From the NCBI RefSeq assembly GCF_001956855.1, contig NZ_MTHD01000001.1:682001-746000 (forward strand): a stretch of 64,000 nt of DNA. Direction: 5' to 3'. Each line of letters begins with the position of its first letter. The first letter of the stretch is position 1. Below, in pieces: positions 49,352 through 57,414 of this stretch. The notes below the pieces were generated by a model. The model made no database searches and had not been told where the DNA came from. It was given only the letters and a program-made list of their open reading frames with translations. The stretch comes from Azonexus hydrophilus. GTDB lineage: Bacteria > Pseudomonadota > Gammaproteobacteria > Burkholderiales > Rhodocyclaceae. Both the position numbers and the translations under genes were made by a program.

Positions 49352-50146
49352 TCAGGCCTGGACGCTGATGTTGCCTGCGATTGCCACGCTCGCTGTGGTC
49401 AGCGTCGGCGTGATCCCGGCAGCGGCGCCGAGCCCGCTGTAGAGGCTGCTGCCGCCATTGAGCGCGGTGTCGACCTGGTGCAGCGCGTTTTCCGCCTGCC
49501 TGACTTCGTCCTCTTCCCGCTGGCGGGCGTCGCGCATCTTCGCCTTGACCAGTTCGAGCAAGGCCTTCAGTTGCTTGGCCACCTCCTGCAGCTTGTCCCG
49601 AAGTGATTTGGCGTTGCCGGTGCTGTTCCGGGCCGGCGTGTTTGCCTGGGCCGGCTGTGTTTTATCCTGGCTGTCGCCGTCCTGCGACTGCTCGGCATCG
49701 CCGTTGTCGGTATTTGTCGCGGTGTCCGTTGCTGTTGTCGATGCAGCCGCAGCACTGGCGCTGTCGCCTGCCGTCTCGGCCGTCGTGCCGCCGCTCTGTT
49801 GAACCTGTACCGAGGTGCCGGTGCCGCCGCTGTCGCCGCCAGCCGCCTTGGCCAGGCTGGCAAGTTCCTTGGCGATGGCGCCGATCTGGCGAAGAATGGC
49901 CTTGGCTTGTTCCGGCGGCAGGCCAATCAACATCGCCCGCAACTGCTTGATCCGTTCCTTCAATTGTTCGATCCGGGATTCGGCGCGGGCCTTGGCGGCT
50001 TCCTTCGGGCTGGGCATGGCGCGCAGGCGCTGCAGGCCTTCCTGCATGTTCTGCCATTGTTTTTCCTGACGTTTTTCCCAGGCTTCACGAGCGCTCGTCG
50101 ATGGCTGGGGCGTCGTCTTGCCGGTGGTCAATGGGGTCAGATTCAT
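49352..50146 (-). CDS. Coiled-coil protein of unknown function
   Basis: This 264-residue protein has no signal peptide or membrane helix. A basic/acidic coiled coil (about residues 20-90, SRIEQLKERIKQLRAML) is followed by a low-complexity Thr/Ala/Ser/Gln linker (about 95-170), a second coiled coil (SLRDKLQEVAKQLKALLELV) and a small-residue tail. The form is like FlxA-type or secreted-effector-chaperone proteins, but I cannot assign it. Its stop is 3 bases from the convergent hrpA stop. Confidence 0.7.
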   Translation of the reverse strand: MNLTPLTTGKTTPQPSTSAREAWEKRQEKQWQNMQEGLQRLRAMPSPKEAAKARAESRIEQLKERIKQLRAMLIGLPPEQAKAILRQIGAIAKELASLAKAAGGDSGGTGTSVQVQQSGGTTAETAGDSASAAAASTTATDTATNTDNGDAEQSQDGDSQDKTQPAQANTPARNSTGNAKSLRDKLQEVAKQLKALLELVKAKMRDARQREEDEVRQAENALHQVDTALNGGSSLYSGLGAAAGITPTLTTASVAIAGNISVQA

Positions 50147-50249
50147 CAGGCTGCGCCTTGCTGGGTTTGTCGGGGCATACTCTGTTCTACGGCGGCGCCG
50201 GCAAAAACTTTAAAATGCCGCTTGCCTCCGTTTTTCGAAGGGTAATGTC

Positions 50250-50984
50250 GTGGATCTTGTCGTTCTGGCCCTGGGCCGCTCGCTGGCCAACCTGCGCGTC
50301 GGCCGGGTGTGGTTGTATCTGTTGTTGCCGGCCCTGGCCTCCTTGCTGCTGAGCATGGTTCTGGGTTTTTCCGCGCTCGGCTGGCTGGTCGGGCAACTGC
50401 TCGAATTTCCGCCGATGACGCTACTTGTTGCCTGGGGGCTGGTCTGGCTGGCCAATCTGTTGGCCTGGCTCGGTGGCTGGATGGCGCTGTTTGCGCTGGC
50501 TTACCTGTTCGCGCTACTGATCGCCGCCATCGTCATCATGCCGCTGATGCTCAAGCACCTGGCCGAAACCGAATATCGCGATCTGGCAGCGATGGGCAAG
50601 GACAGTTTTGTCGCTGCTGCGGTCAACAGCGTGCTGGCGTCAATTCTGTTCGTCGTTGCCTGGCTGGTGACGATTCCGTTGTGGCTGATCCCCGGCATGT
50701 CGTTGTTCATCCCGATGCTGCTGATGGCCTGGCTCAATCGCCGGACCTTCGCTTACGATGCGCTGTCGATGCACGCGACCGAGGCGGAATGGGACAGCCT
50801 GCGCCGGCAGCACAAGATGCCGCTGTTCATGCTGGGCCTGGTCATGGCGCTGCTTGCTCATGTGCCGGTGCTCGGCCTGCTGGTGCCGGCGCTGGCCGCG
50901 CTGGCATTCGTTCATTACGGGCTGGAAGCCCTGCGTCGCTCGCGTGGCGACGCAATCGTCAGCATTCAGGGAGAAAGACTATGA
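50250..50984 (+). CDS. EI24/CysZ-like membrane protein
   Basis: This 244-residue protein starts at GTG 50250 (MDLVVLALGRSLANLRVG). It has about five hydrophobic segments and the EI24 block WLIPGMSLFIPMLLMAWLNR followed by TFAYDALSMHATEAEW. Relatives include the sulfate permease CysZ, but here no sulfur genes are adjacent, so the substrate is open. Its stop overlaps the next start by 4 bases. Confidence 0.85.
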   Translation: MDLVVLALGRSLANLRVGRVWLYLLLPALASLLLSMVLGFSALGWLVGQLLEFPPMTLLVAWGLVWLANLLAWLGGWMALFALAYLFALLIAAIVIMPLMLKHLAETEYRDLAAMGKDSFVAAAVNSVLASILFVVAWLVTIPLWLIPGMSLFIPMLLMAWLNRRTFAYDALSMHATEAEWDSLRRQHKMPLFMLGLVMALLAHVPVLGLLVPALAALAFVHYGLEALRRSRGDAIVSIQGERL

Positions 50985-51745
50985 ATCGTACCTTTGGCGC
51001 CGTCATCATCGGCGATGAAATCCTGTCCGGCAAGCGCCAGGACAAGCACTTCGCCAGGATCGCCGAAATGCTCGGTGCGCGCGGGCTGCAATTGTCCTGG
51101 GTCGAATACCTGGGCGACGACCGCGAGCGCCTGAGCGCAACCTTCAAGCGCACGATGGCCAGCGGCGATGTCGTCTTCTCCTGCGGCGGCATCGGCAACA
51201 CGCCAGACGACCATACCCGGCAGGCGGTGGCAGCGGCGCTGGGGGTCGATCTCGTGCTGCACCCGGAAGGTTTCGAGGAGCTGAAGGTGCGCTTCGCCGA
51301 CGAGGAAATCACCGACAAGCGCAAACTGCTGGTGACCTTTCCGCGTGGCGTGAACATCGTGCCCAATCCGTTCAACCGCATTCCGGGGTTCACGACCAAC
51401 GATCACTACTTCGTTCCGGGCTTCCCGCAGATGGCGCACCCGATGATCGAATGGGCACTCGATACCTTTTACCGGGACGAGTTCAAGCTGCTCGGCGACA
51501 AGGTCGAAAAAGCCTTCCTGCTGACCGGGCCGAATGCCTACGAGAGCGCATTGCTCGATCTGATGGAGCGCATCGTCGCCGATTACCCGACGCTGCGCCT
51601 GTTCTCGCTGCCGTCGCTGGTCGGCAAGGAGCGCAAGCATCTCGAACTGGGCGTCGAGGGCCCGCCGGCCCTGGTTGACCGGGCCCTGGAGGAAATCCGG
51701 ATCGAGGTCGAGAAGCGCGGCATCAGCTGGGTCTGGCGCCCCTGA
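50981..51745 (+). CDS. CinA-N/MoaB-like molybdopterin-binding-fold protein
   Basis: This 254-residue protein has the MoCF_biosynth fold with GAVIIGDEILSGKRQDKHF and FSCGGIGNTPDDHTRQAVA. It lacks the CinA C-terminal nicotinamide-nucleotide amidase domain. Stand-alone members of this family are of uncertain function. It is coupled to the EI24 gene and ends just before a repeat/terminator unit. Confidence 0.85.
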   Translation: MNRTFGAVIIGDEILSGKRQDKHFARIAEMLGARGLQLSWVEYLGDDRERLSATFKRTMASGDVVFSCGGIGNTPDDHTRQAVAAALGVDLVLHPEGFEELKVRFADEEITDKRKLLVTFPRGVNIVPNPFNRIPGFTTNDHYFVPGFPQMAHPMIEWALDTFYRDEFKLLGDKVEKAFLLTGPNAYESALLDLMERIVADYPTLRLFSLPSLVGKERKHLELGVEGPPALVDRALEEIRIEVEKRGISWVWRP

Positions 51746-51750
51746 GGTCA

Positions 51751-51775
51751 TTATTGCGGTCGACGTGAAAAAGCC
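51751..51775 (+). repeat. USS-like repeat copy 16, intergenic
   Basis: TTATTGCGGTCGACGTG is followed by AAAAAG, where the A tract is also the start of the terminator stem. Confidence 0.6.
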
Positions 51776-51799
51776 CGCGATTTTGCTCGCGGGCTTTTG
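51767..51799. terminator. Bidirectional terminator between CinA-like and phasin genes
   Basis: AAAAGCCCGCGA/TCGCGGGCTTTT, a 12-base perfect stem with A/T runs on both sides, separates the two convergent transcripts. Confidence 0.9.
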
Positions 51800-51820
51800 C
51801 TGGCCGGTAACGGCCGTGAA

Positions 51821-52387
51821 TTACTTGGCGGCGGACTTGCGGGCGGCGGCGGTAGCGCTGCTCTTGGCCGGTGCGGTGGCCTTGGTGGCGACCTGCATGT
51901 TGGCTTCGGCGATGTCCGACAGCTGCTTGGCCATCGAGGTCATCTGGTCGAAGGCCTTGGTCGAGGCGCCGAGCATGGACTGCATCGTGGCGGCGAAGAC
52001 GTCGCCACCGACCGGTGCCGAGGCCTTGGCCTTTTCGACGGCGGACGCAGCCGTCTTGGAGAAGCTGCTGTACTGGGCTTCCATGACCGAAGTGACTTCC
52101 TTCTGCATTTCGGAAACCAGGTCATAGACGCTGCGCGAGTAGTCCATCAGCTTTTCGACATTCGGCTGGGCCAGTTCGCTGTTGACCTTGGCGACGGCAT
52201 TGGCATCCTTGGCCGCCAGCAGTTGCTGGGTATTGGCAACCGTCGCGTTGAAGAATTCGCGGGATGCTGCCATGTTCAGGGCGGTCAGGCGCTCCAGGCC
52301 ATTGAAGGCGGTGCGCATCAGGGCGGTCATGACTTCAGCGTTGGCTTTTTGTGCGGCGGTCAGTTGCTCGAGGTTCGGGTTGCTCAT
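51821..52387 (-). CDS. Phasin family protein
   Basis: This 188-residue mostly helical protein covers polyhydroxyalkanoate granules. The phasin core is visible: NGLERLTALNMAASREFF, LAQPNVEKLMDYSRSVYDL and an Ala/Lys-rich tail. Two tandem ATGs exist; the second (52387) has the better spacing from GGAG. It is paralogous to the next phasin and probably transcribed behind it. Confidence 0.92.
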   Translation of the reverse strand: MSNPNLEQLTAAQKANAEVMTALMRTAFNGLERLTALNMAASREFFNATVANTQQLLAAKDANAVAKVNSELAQPNVEKLMDYSRSVYDLVSEMQKEVTSVMEAQYSSFSKTAASAVEKAKASAPVGGDVFAATMQSMLGASTKAFDQMTSMAKQLSDIAEANMQVATKATAPAKSSATAAARKSAAK

Positions 52388-52425
52388 CATTATCTCCAGT
52401 GTGTTTTGGTTGGTACGGATGAAAC

Positions 52426-52449
52426 AAGGCCTCCGCCGGAGCGGAGGCC
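52426..52449 (-). terminator. Hairpin between the two phasin genes
   Basis: GGCCTCCGC/GCGGAGGCC with a 4-base loop, then TTGTTTC on the minus strand. It is a partial terminator or an mRNA-stabilising stem that could make the first phasin more abundant than the second. Confidence 0.55.
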
Positions 52450-52462
52450 CGAATGCAACTGA

Positions 52463-53017
52463 TTACTTCTTCTTGGAAGCGGCAGCGGTGGCGCCGACGG
52501 CCTTGACGGTCGCGTTGGTGGCGGCTGCAACGTTGGCTTCGGCAATCTCGGCAACCTGCTTGGCAGCCTTGTTCATGTTGTCGAAAGCGGAGTTGGCAGC
52601 AGCAATGGCGCTCTTGACGGCGGCAACGGCAACATCGGAGCCGGCCGGGGCCGACTTGGCAGCCTGGTCGAGCAGACCGGCAACGGTCTTCTGGAAGTCG
52701 CCGAACTGGGCTTCGACCATCTTCGACAGTTCTTCCTGGGTCTGGGCGGAGATTTCATAGACGCTGCGCGAGTAGGCAACAGCCTTCTCGACATTCGGCT
52801 GGGCCAGCGAAGCCTGGATCGACATGGCTTCCTGCACGTCCTTGGCACCCATCAGGGCCTTGGCGCCGGAAACGGAATCTTCCATCAGCGAACGGGCGGT
52901 GTTCAGATTCAATGCGGCGATGCGCTCGGCGGAAGCCAGGGCGGTGTTGGCCAGGGACAGCAGGGAATCGACGGTTGCCTTGTTGGCGGCAGCGAATTGC
53001 TCGGGGGTCTTGAACAT
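52463..53017 (-). CDS. Phasin family protein (promoter-proximal)
   Basis: This 184-residue protein starts MFKTPEQFAAANKATVDSLL, a classic betaproteobacterial PhaP N-terminus, with ASLAQPNVEKAVAYSRSVYE in the core and an Ala/Lys tail (ASKKK). AGGAGA precedes the ATG. It has a near-consensus sigma70 promoter flanked by two TGC-N3-GCA sites, suggesting PhaR-type control by granule formation. Confidence 0.95.
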   Translation of the reverse strand: MFKTPEQFAAANKATVDSLLSLANTALASAERIAALNLNTARSLMEDSVSGAKALMGAKDVQEAMSIQASLAQPNVEKAVAYSRSVYEISAQTQEELSKMVEAQFGDFQKTVAGLLDQAAKSAPAGSDVAVAAVKSAIAAANSAFDNMNKAAKQVAEIAEANVAAATNATVKAVGATAAASKKK

Positions 53018-53088
53018 GGTATCTCCTAATTGAAAAGGTCGTGCTGAACAGTGTTTACCGTAGCAGTGCTTACCCGTTCAGGCGATGT

Positions 53089-53097
53089 TGCACCGCA
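53089..53097. promoter_or_regulatory. PhaR-like operator, promoter-downstream copy
   Basis: TGC-ACC-GCA lies about 5-13 bases downstream of the predicted phasin transcription start. It shares GCACCGCAC (minus-strand reading of the other site) with the upstream copy. Confidence 0.5.
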
Positions 53098-53108
53098 CCA
53101 TGCCCCTG

Positions 53109-53136
53109 ATTATAGATAAGCTTGTCAGGTTGTCAA
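53109..53136 (-). promoter_or_regulatory. Consensus sigma70 promoter of the phasin genes
   Basis: Minus strand: TTGACA (53136-53131), 16-base spacer, TATAAT (53114-53109), both boxes perfect. The leader to ATG 53017 is about 85 bases. Confidence 0.85.
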
Positions 53137-53147
53137 CAATTTCCTTG

Positions 53148-53156
53148 TGCGGTGCA
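53148..53156. promoter_or_regulatory. PhaR-like operator, promoter-upstream copy
   Basis: TGC-GGT-GCA within the larger perfect repeat TTGTGC-GGT-GCACAA (53145-53159), about 12 bases upstream of the -35 box. Confidence 0.5.
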
Positions 53157-53203
53157 CAATCCGGAGAAAGTCTTTTGAATCAGCGTTGTGTCGCGGGTTT
53201 TGG

Positions 53204-53797
53204 CTAGTCCAGCGGGTTGATTGTGCTGGATCCGCGCAATTCCAGGCGTTCGCCCCGTCCTTCCGGACGGGCTGCCTCACTGCCCTTGGTACGCGGCTGG
53301 ATGATGGCCCTGGCGCGCGCGGGAGCTGCCTTCGGGTCCCGTGTTTCGCCGGCGCTGGCGAGGAACTTCTCGCTGACGGCGTCGTACCAGATGTAGTCAC
53401 CTTTGACCTCGTCCTCGCCGCTACGAACCCGGGCGCGGTGAAACAGTTCGGCAACCTCGCTGTTGCTGTTGTATTCGATGCGCTCGGCTTCGCCTTCGAC
53501 GTAATCTTCCCGCCCCTCGCGTTTCTGGCGAAAGGTCGCCTTGCTGCCGGGGGCGGCGAAAGCCGTGCCTTTCTGGAAGCCGTACTGGTCTTCGCTGATG
53601 ATGATGCGCTCGGCCTTGAGAATCAGCGTTCCCTTGGTAATGACAACATCGCCTTCAAGTATCTGGATCTTTTTGGCATCGTCGATCGAGATGCGGCTGG
53701 CTTCAAGCAGCATCGGCTTGTCGCGGTCGGCCTTTTCGGCAATGGCTGGCTGGCTGGCGATAATGGCAAGGGCGAGCGTGGCTATGCGGATGATCAT
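53204..53797 (-). CDS. lptA: LPS transport periplasmic protein LptA
   Basis: LptA bridges LptC and LptD for lipopolysaccharide transport. The protein has 197 residues from ATG 53797 with signal peptide MIIRIATLALAIIASQPAIA. The OstA-like beta-jellyroll repeats are visible (SRISIDDAKKIQILEGDVVI; VEGEAERIEYNSNSEVAELF). The last 35 residues are Arg-rich and variable. Its start overlaps the lptC stop by 4 bases. lptB, which usually follows, is not here. Confidence 0.93.
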   Translation of the reverse strand: MIIRIATLALAIIASQPAIAEKADRDKPMLLEASRISIDDAKKIQILEGDVVITKGTLILKAERIIISEDQYGFQKGTAFAAPGSKATFRQKREGREDYVEGEAERIEYNSNSEVAELFHRARVRSGEDEVKGDYIWYDAVSEKFLASAGETRDPKAAPARARAIIQPRTKGSEAARPEGRGERLELRGSSTINPLD

Positions 53798-54375
53798 GGT
53801 TTGACTCTTGAGGCGACATACTGACCGCGAACCTGCGACAGCAGTTCGAAGGTCGATGCGTTGTTGTCGATGCGGGCGCCGACCCCGGTGACCCATGAGG
53901 CGCCCTGGCTGATTTCAACCGGCTGGTCGGTTTGTGCCGTACCGGCATCGGGCAGCACATTTAGTGTTGGAGTCCTGGCAACGAGTGCCGGCGCCTGTTC
54001 CGTTGCTGCCCGGGTGATTTCCACCTGGTCCGTCAGGATCACGTTTTCGCCCTGCGCGGTGATTTTTGCCTGGCCGGCGATCAAGGTGACCGGCGGAGCA
54101 TCCTGGCGGTAGGTAATCAGTCGTGGTGCGCGGATTTCCGAACTGTCGTCGTCCGGGAAGTGCTGCAGGTGAGGCGCATTGAGCCGGTATTTCAATTGTC
54201 CCTTGTCATCCAGCCGGCGAATTTCAAAATTCTCGGCAATCGCATCGGGTTCGTGTGTCAGTGCGCGGTCCGGGCGTGCTTCATCGGGCGTCAGGGCGGC
54301 CTGCAGCCAGAAGGTGAGCGCGGCGATGATGCCGAGCAGCACGATGGGGAAGATTTGTGCTGACCAGTTTTTCAT
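53794..54375 (-). CDS. lptC: LPS export protein LptC
   Basis: This 193-residue bitopic protein has an N-terminal membrane helix (IFPIVLLGIIAALTFWLQ) followed by a periplasmic beta-jellyroll (FEIRRLDDKGQLKYRLNAPH; TPTLNVLPDAGTAQTDQPVE). It receives LPS from LptB2FG. Upstream, only a 12-codon mini-ORF separates it from kdsD, where kdsC is usually found. Confidence 0.93.
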   Translation of the reverse strand: MKNWSAQIFPIVLLGIIAALTFWLQAALTPDEARPDRALTHEPDAIAENFEIRRLDDKGQLKYRLNAPHLQHFPDDDSSEIRAPRLITYRQDAPPVTLIAGQAKITAQGENVILTDQVEITRAATEQAPALVARTPTLNVLPDAGTAQTDQPVEISQGASWVTGVGARIDNNASTFELLSQVRGQYVASRVKP

Positions 54376-54410
54376 CGGTGAGCGAGATCGGGGGCGAAGG
54401 CGGCAGCCAT
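54372..54410 (-). CDS. 12-codon mini-ORF in the place of kdsC
   Basis: ATG 54410 overlaps the kdsD stop (TGATG) and the TGA at 54374-54372 overlaps the lptC start (ATGA). The peptide would be MAAAFAPDLAHR. The exact coupling on both sides suggests the stub left by deletion of kdsC, or a spacer kept for translational coupling. Confidence 0.4.
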   Translation of the reverse strand: MAAAFAPDLAHR

Positions 54411-55408
54411 CAGATGACTTTCGCGGTGAACAGGTCGTGCATGTTGAGTGCGCCGATCAACTGACCATCTTCGGCGCAGACCAGCAGACCGTTGATGCGC
54501 AGCCGTTCCATCATTTCGACTGCTTCAACGGCCAGTTGATCCGGGCCGATGGTGCGTGGGGCCGGGTGCATGACGTCGGCGATGACGCCTTGCTGCAGGT
54601 CGACCCGGCGTTCAAAGGCGCGACGCAGGTCGCCGTCGGTGAAGATGCCGATGGCGCAGCCGGCCGGATTGGTGATGGCGACCAGGCCGAGTCCGCCGCG
54701 GGACATGGCGACGATGGCATCGGTGATCGGCGTTGCCGGCGCTACGGCCGGGACTTGGGTGGCGGGGCGCATGACGTCGCGGACGTGGGTGAGCAGACGT
54801 CGGCCCAGCGAGCCGCCAGGATGTGAGCGGGCAAAATCTTCCGGACCAAAACCGCGGGCGTCGAGGAGGGCGACGGCCAGTGCGTCGCCGAGTGCCAGCG
54901 CGGCAGTGGTGCTGGCGGTCGGCGCCAGATTGTGCGGGCACGCTTCCTGGGCGACGCCGGCATCGAGATGGACATCGGCTTCGCGCGCCATGGTCGAGTC
55001 GGCGAAGCCGGTCATCGCTATCAGCCGGGCGCCCTGCCGCTTGACTGCCGGGACGATGCGCAACAGTTCTTCGGATTCGCCCGAATTGGACAGTGCCAGC
55101 AGGATGTCGTGGCGGGTGATCATGCCAAGATCGCCGTGGCTGGCCTCGGCCGGGTGTACGAAATAGGCCGGGGTGCCTGTACTGGCCATGGTGGCTGCGA
55201 TCTTCCGGGCGACATGGCCGGATTTGCCCATGCCGCTGACGATCAGGCGCCCCTGACTGTTGAGGATCAGCTCGACCGCAGCCGCAAACTCCCCGTTTAT
55301 TCGCGTTTTCAGGGCGTCGACCGCAGCAGCCTCGATGGCGAGCGTCTGACGACCCAGCGCCAGAGCGCGTTCCGGCGAAAAACGGGCAGGAGGCTGATTT
55401 GGGTTCAT
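54410..55408 (-). CDS. kdsD: D-arabinose 5-phosphate isomerase KdsD
   Basis: KdsD makes arabinose-5-phosphate for KDO synthesis. This 332-residue protein has a SIS domain (SGMGKSGHVARKIAATMAST; ALSNSGESEELLRIVPAVK) and two CBS domains (from about residue 205, RDVMRPATQVPAVAPATP). The start MNPNQPPARFSPERALALGR fits the family. It contains a USS-like copy in the N-terminal helix (AAAVDALKTRINGEF). Confidence 0.95.
   Translation of the reverse strand: MNPNQPPARFSPERALALGRQTLAIEAAAVDALKTRINGEFAAAVELILNSQGRLIVSGMGKSGHVARKIAATMASTGTPAYFVHPAEASHGDLGMITRHDILLALSNSGESEELLRIVPAVKRQGARLIAMTGFADSTMAREADVHLDAGVAQEACPHNLAPTASTTAALALGDALAVALLDARGFGPEDFARSHPGGSLGRRLLTHVRDVMRPATQVPAVAPATPITDAIVAMSRGGLGLVAITNPAGCAIGIFTDGDLRRAFERRVDLQQGVIADVMHPAPRTIGPDQLAVEAVEMMERLRINGLLVCAEDGQLIGALNMHDLFTAKVI
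55297..55331 (-). repeat. USS-like repeat copy 17
   Basis: Minus strand: GCTGCTGCGGTCGACGCCC, then TGAAAACGCGAATAAACGG. It is inside kdsD, and nearly the same words as copy 3 in proB. Confidence 0.65.
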
Positions 55409-55461
55409 GGGCTGGCAGAGGTTATGATGGCCGCAGTATACCCGACTTCAAGTGGCCCGCT

Positions 55462-57414
55462 TTGAGCGCACTCTCCCTCGTCCTCGTCCTGCTCGGGGCC
55501 TCGGTTCTCGCCGTGGTCCTCTTTCGTCGTTTCAATCTGCCGCCGGTGCTTGGCTACCTGGCGGTTGGCAGCATCATCGGGCCGCATGCGCTGAACCTGA
55601 TGTCGGACATTCACCGGGTGGAATATCTGGCCGAGTTCGGCGTCGTTTTCCTGATGTTCTCGATTGGCCTGGAATTTTCGCTGCCGAAACTGCATGCGAT
55701 GAAGCGCATCGTGTTTGGCCTTGGCTTGCTGCAGGTGGTGCTGACCCTCCTGCTGGTGATGGTACTGGTCATCGCGCTTGGCATTGGCTGGCAACTGGGG
55801 ATTGCCCTCGGCGCTGTTTTTGCGATGTCGTCGACCGCTGTGTTGACCAAGTTGCTGGCAGAACGAATGGAACTGGATTCGGCGCACGGCCGGCAGGTCA
55901 TCGGTGTGTTGCTGTTTCAGGATCTGGCCGTGGTGCCGCTGCTTGTCCTCCTGCCATCCCTGACCCAGCCGCCGGAGGAACTGGCGGTATTGATGGGGAT
56001 CGCCATGCTCAAGGCAGTTGCCGTGTTGGCCTTGATTCTGGTCTTCGGACAGAAGCTGATGCGCAAGTGGTTCCATTTCGTGGCCCGCGCCAAGTCGGCG
56101 GAAGTGTTCGTGCTCAATGTGCTGCTGATCACGCTCGGCCTGGCGACGATCACCGAGCATGCGGGCCTGTCGCTGGCGCTGGGGGCCTTTGTCGCCGGCA
56201 TGCTGATTTCGGAAACCGAGTTCCGCATGCAGGTGGAGGAGGACATCAAGCCTTTCCGCGATGTATTGATGGGTCTGTTCTTCGTGACCATCGGGGTGAA
56301 GCTCGATCTGCAGATTCTCGTTGGCCTGTGGTGGCAGGTCATGCTGGTGCTGACATCGCTGCTGGTATTCAAGGCGTTGATCGTTGGTGTGCTGTCGTGG
56401 AAGCTGGGTGCAACGCCGGGCAATTCGATCCGTTCGGCCTTGTGGCTTTGTGCTGGCGGCGAGTTCGGTTTCGTGCTGCTCGGGGTCATTGTCAATATGC
56501 CGAAGGAAGTCGAGCAGGTTGCGTTGACGGCGCTGGTGCTGTCGATGCTGATCGCACCTTTCATCGTCCAGTACAGCGAACGGCTGGTCATGCGCTTCGT
56601 CGCCAGCGAATGGCTGATGCGTTCGATGCAGGTGACGCAGATCGCCGCCCAGTCGATGACCTCGGAAAAGCACGCAATCCTCTGCGGCTTTGGCAGAAAC
56701 GGCCAGTATCTGGCGCGCTTTCTCGCGCAGGAGGGTATCCACAGCATAGCGCTCGATCTTGACCCCGACCGCGTGCGCGAGGCTGCCGGCGGCGGCGAGA
56801 GCGTGGTGTTCGGCGACGCGGGGCGCAAGGAAGCGCTGATGGCTGCCGGGCTGATGCGGGCCAGCGTGGTCATCGTGACCATGAGCGACACGCCGCTGGC
56901 CGAAAAGGTGTTGCACCATGTTCAGGAAATGCGGCCGGACCTGCCGGTCGTCGTGCGGACATCCGACGAGAAGGACATGGGGCGTCTGGCCAAGGCCGGT
57001 GCTGCGGAAGTCGTGCCGGAAACGCTGGAAGCCAGCCTGATGCTGGCTTCGCATGCGCTGGTGCTGGTCGGTGTGCCGATCAACAGGGTGCTGAAGCGGA
57101 TTCGGCAGACCCGTTCGCAGCGCTATCGTCTGTTGCGGGGGTTTTATCGGGGCATGTCCGACCGTGACGAGGATGAAGGCAGCCAGCCGCGTCTGCATTC
57201 CATCTGGTTGACGCCAGGGGCGGCGGCGATCGGCCAGTCGCTGGGCGAGCTCGGTCTTGAGTTGCTTGGCTGCGAAGTCAGCGCCATCCGTCGGCGAGGC
57301 ATCCGTGCGCTCGAACCCGCACCGGAAACCCGGCTTGATGAAGGTGATGTCGTGGTTGTCCTCGGCACGCCGGGGGCGGTGGCGGCGGCCGAGGAACGTT
57401 TGCTCAAGCGCTAG
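55462..57414 (+). CDS. CPA2-family cation/proton antiporter, KefB-like with TrkA domains
   Basis: The protein has 650 residues if started at TTG 55462 (MSALSLVLVLLGASVLAVVL); there is no ATG in frame at the family start, and the frame extends to 55399. The membrane exchanger domain (residues 1-385; LPPVLGYLAVGSIIGPHALN, SSTAVLTKLLAERMEL) is followed by TrkA-N (AILCGFGRNGQYLARFLAQE) and TrkA-C (from about 570). It is likely a K+/H+ antiporter gated by nucleotides. Divergent from kdsD with 53 bases between starts. Confidence 0.92.
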   Translation: MSALSLVLVLLGASVLAVVLFRRFNLPPVLGYLAVGSIIGPHALNLMSDIHRVEYLAEFGVVFLMFSIGLEFSLPKLHAMKRIVFGLGLLQVVLTLLLVMVLVIALGIGWQLGIALGAVFAMSSTAVLTKLLAERMELDSAHGRQVIGVLLFQDLAVVPLLVLLPSLTQPPEELAVLMGIAMLKAVAVLALILVFGQKLMRKWFHFVARAKSAEVFVLNVLLITLGLATITEHAGLSLALGAFVAGMLISETEFRMQVEEDIKPFRDVLMGLFFVTIGVKLDLQILVGLWWQVMLVLTSLLVFKALIVGVLSWKLGATPGNSIRSALWLCAGGEFGFVLLGVIVNMPKEVEQVALTALVLSMLIAPFIVQYSERLVMRFVASEWLMRSMQVTQIAAQSMTSEKHAILCGFGRNGQYLARFLAQEGIHSIALDLDPDRVREAAGGGESVVFGDAGRKEALMAAGLMRASVVIVTMSDTPLAEKVLHHVQEMRPDLPVVVRTSDEKDMGRLAKAGAAEVVPETLEASLMLASHALVLVGVPINRVLKRIRQTRSQRYRLLRGFYRGMSDRDEDEGSQPRLHSIWLTPGAAAIGQSLGELGLELLGCEVSAIRRRGIRALEPAPETRLDEGDVVVVLGTPGAVAAAEERLLKR

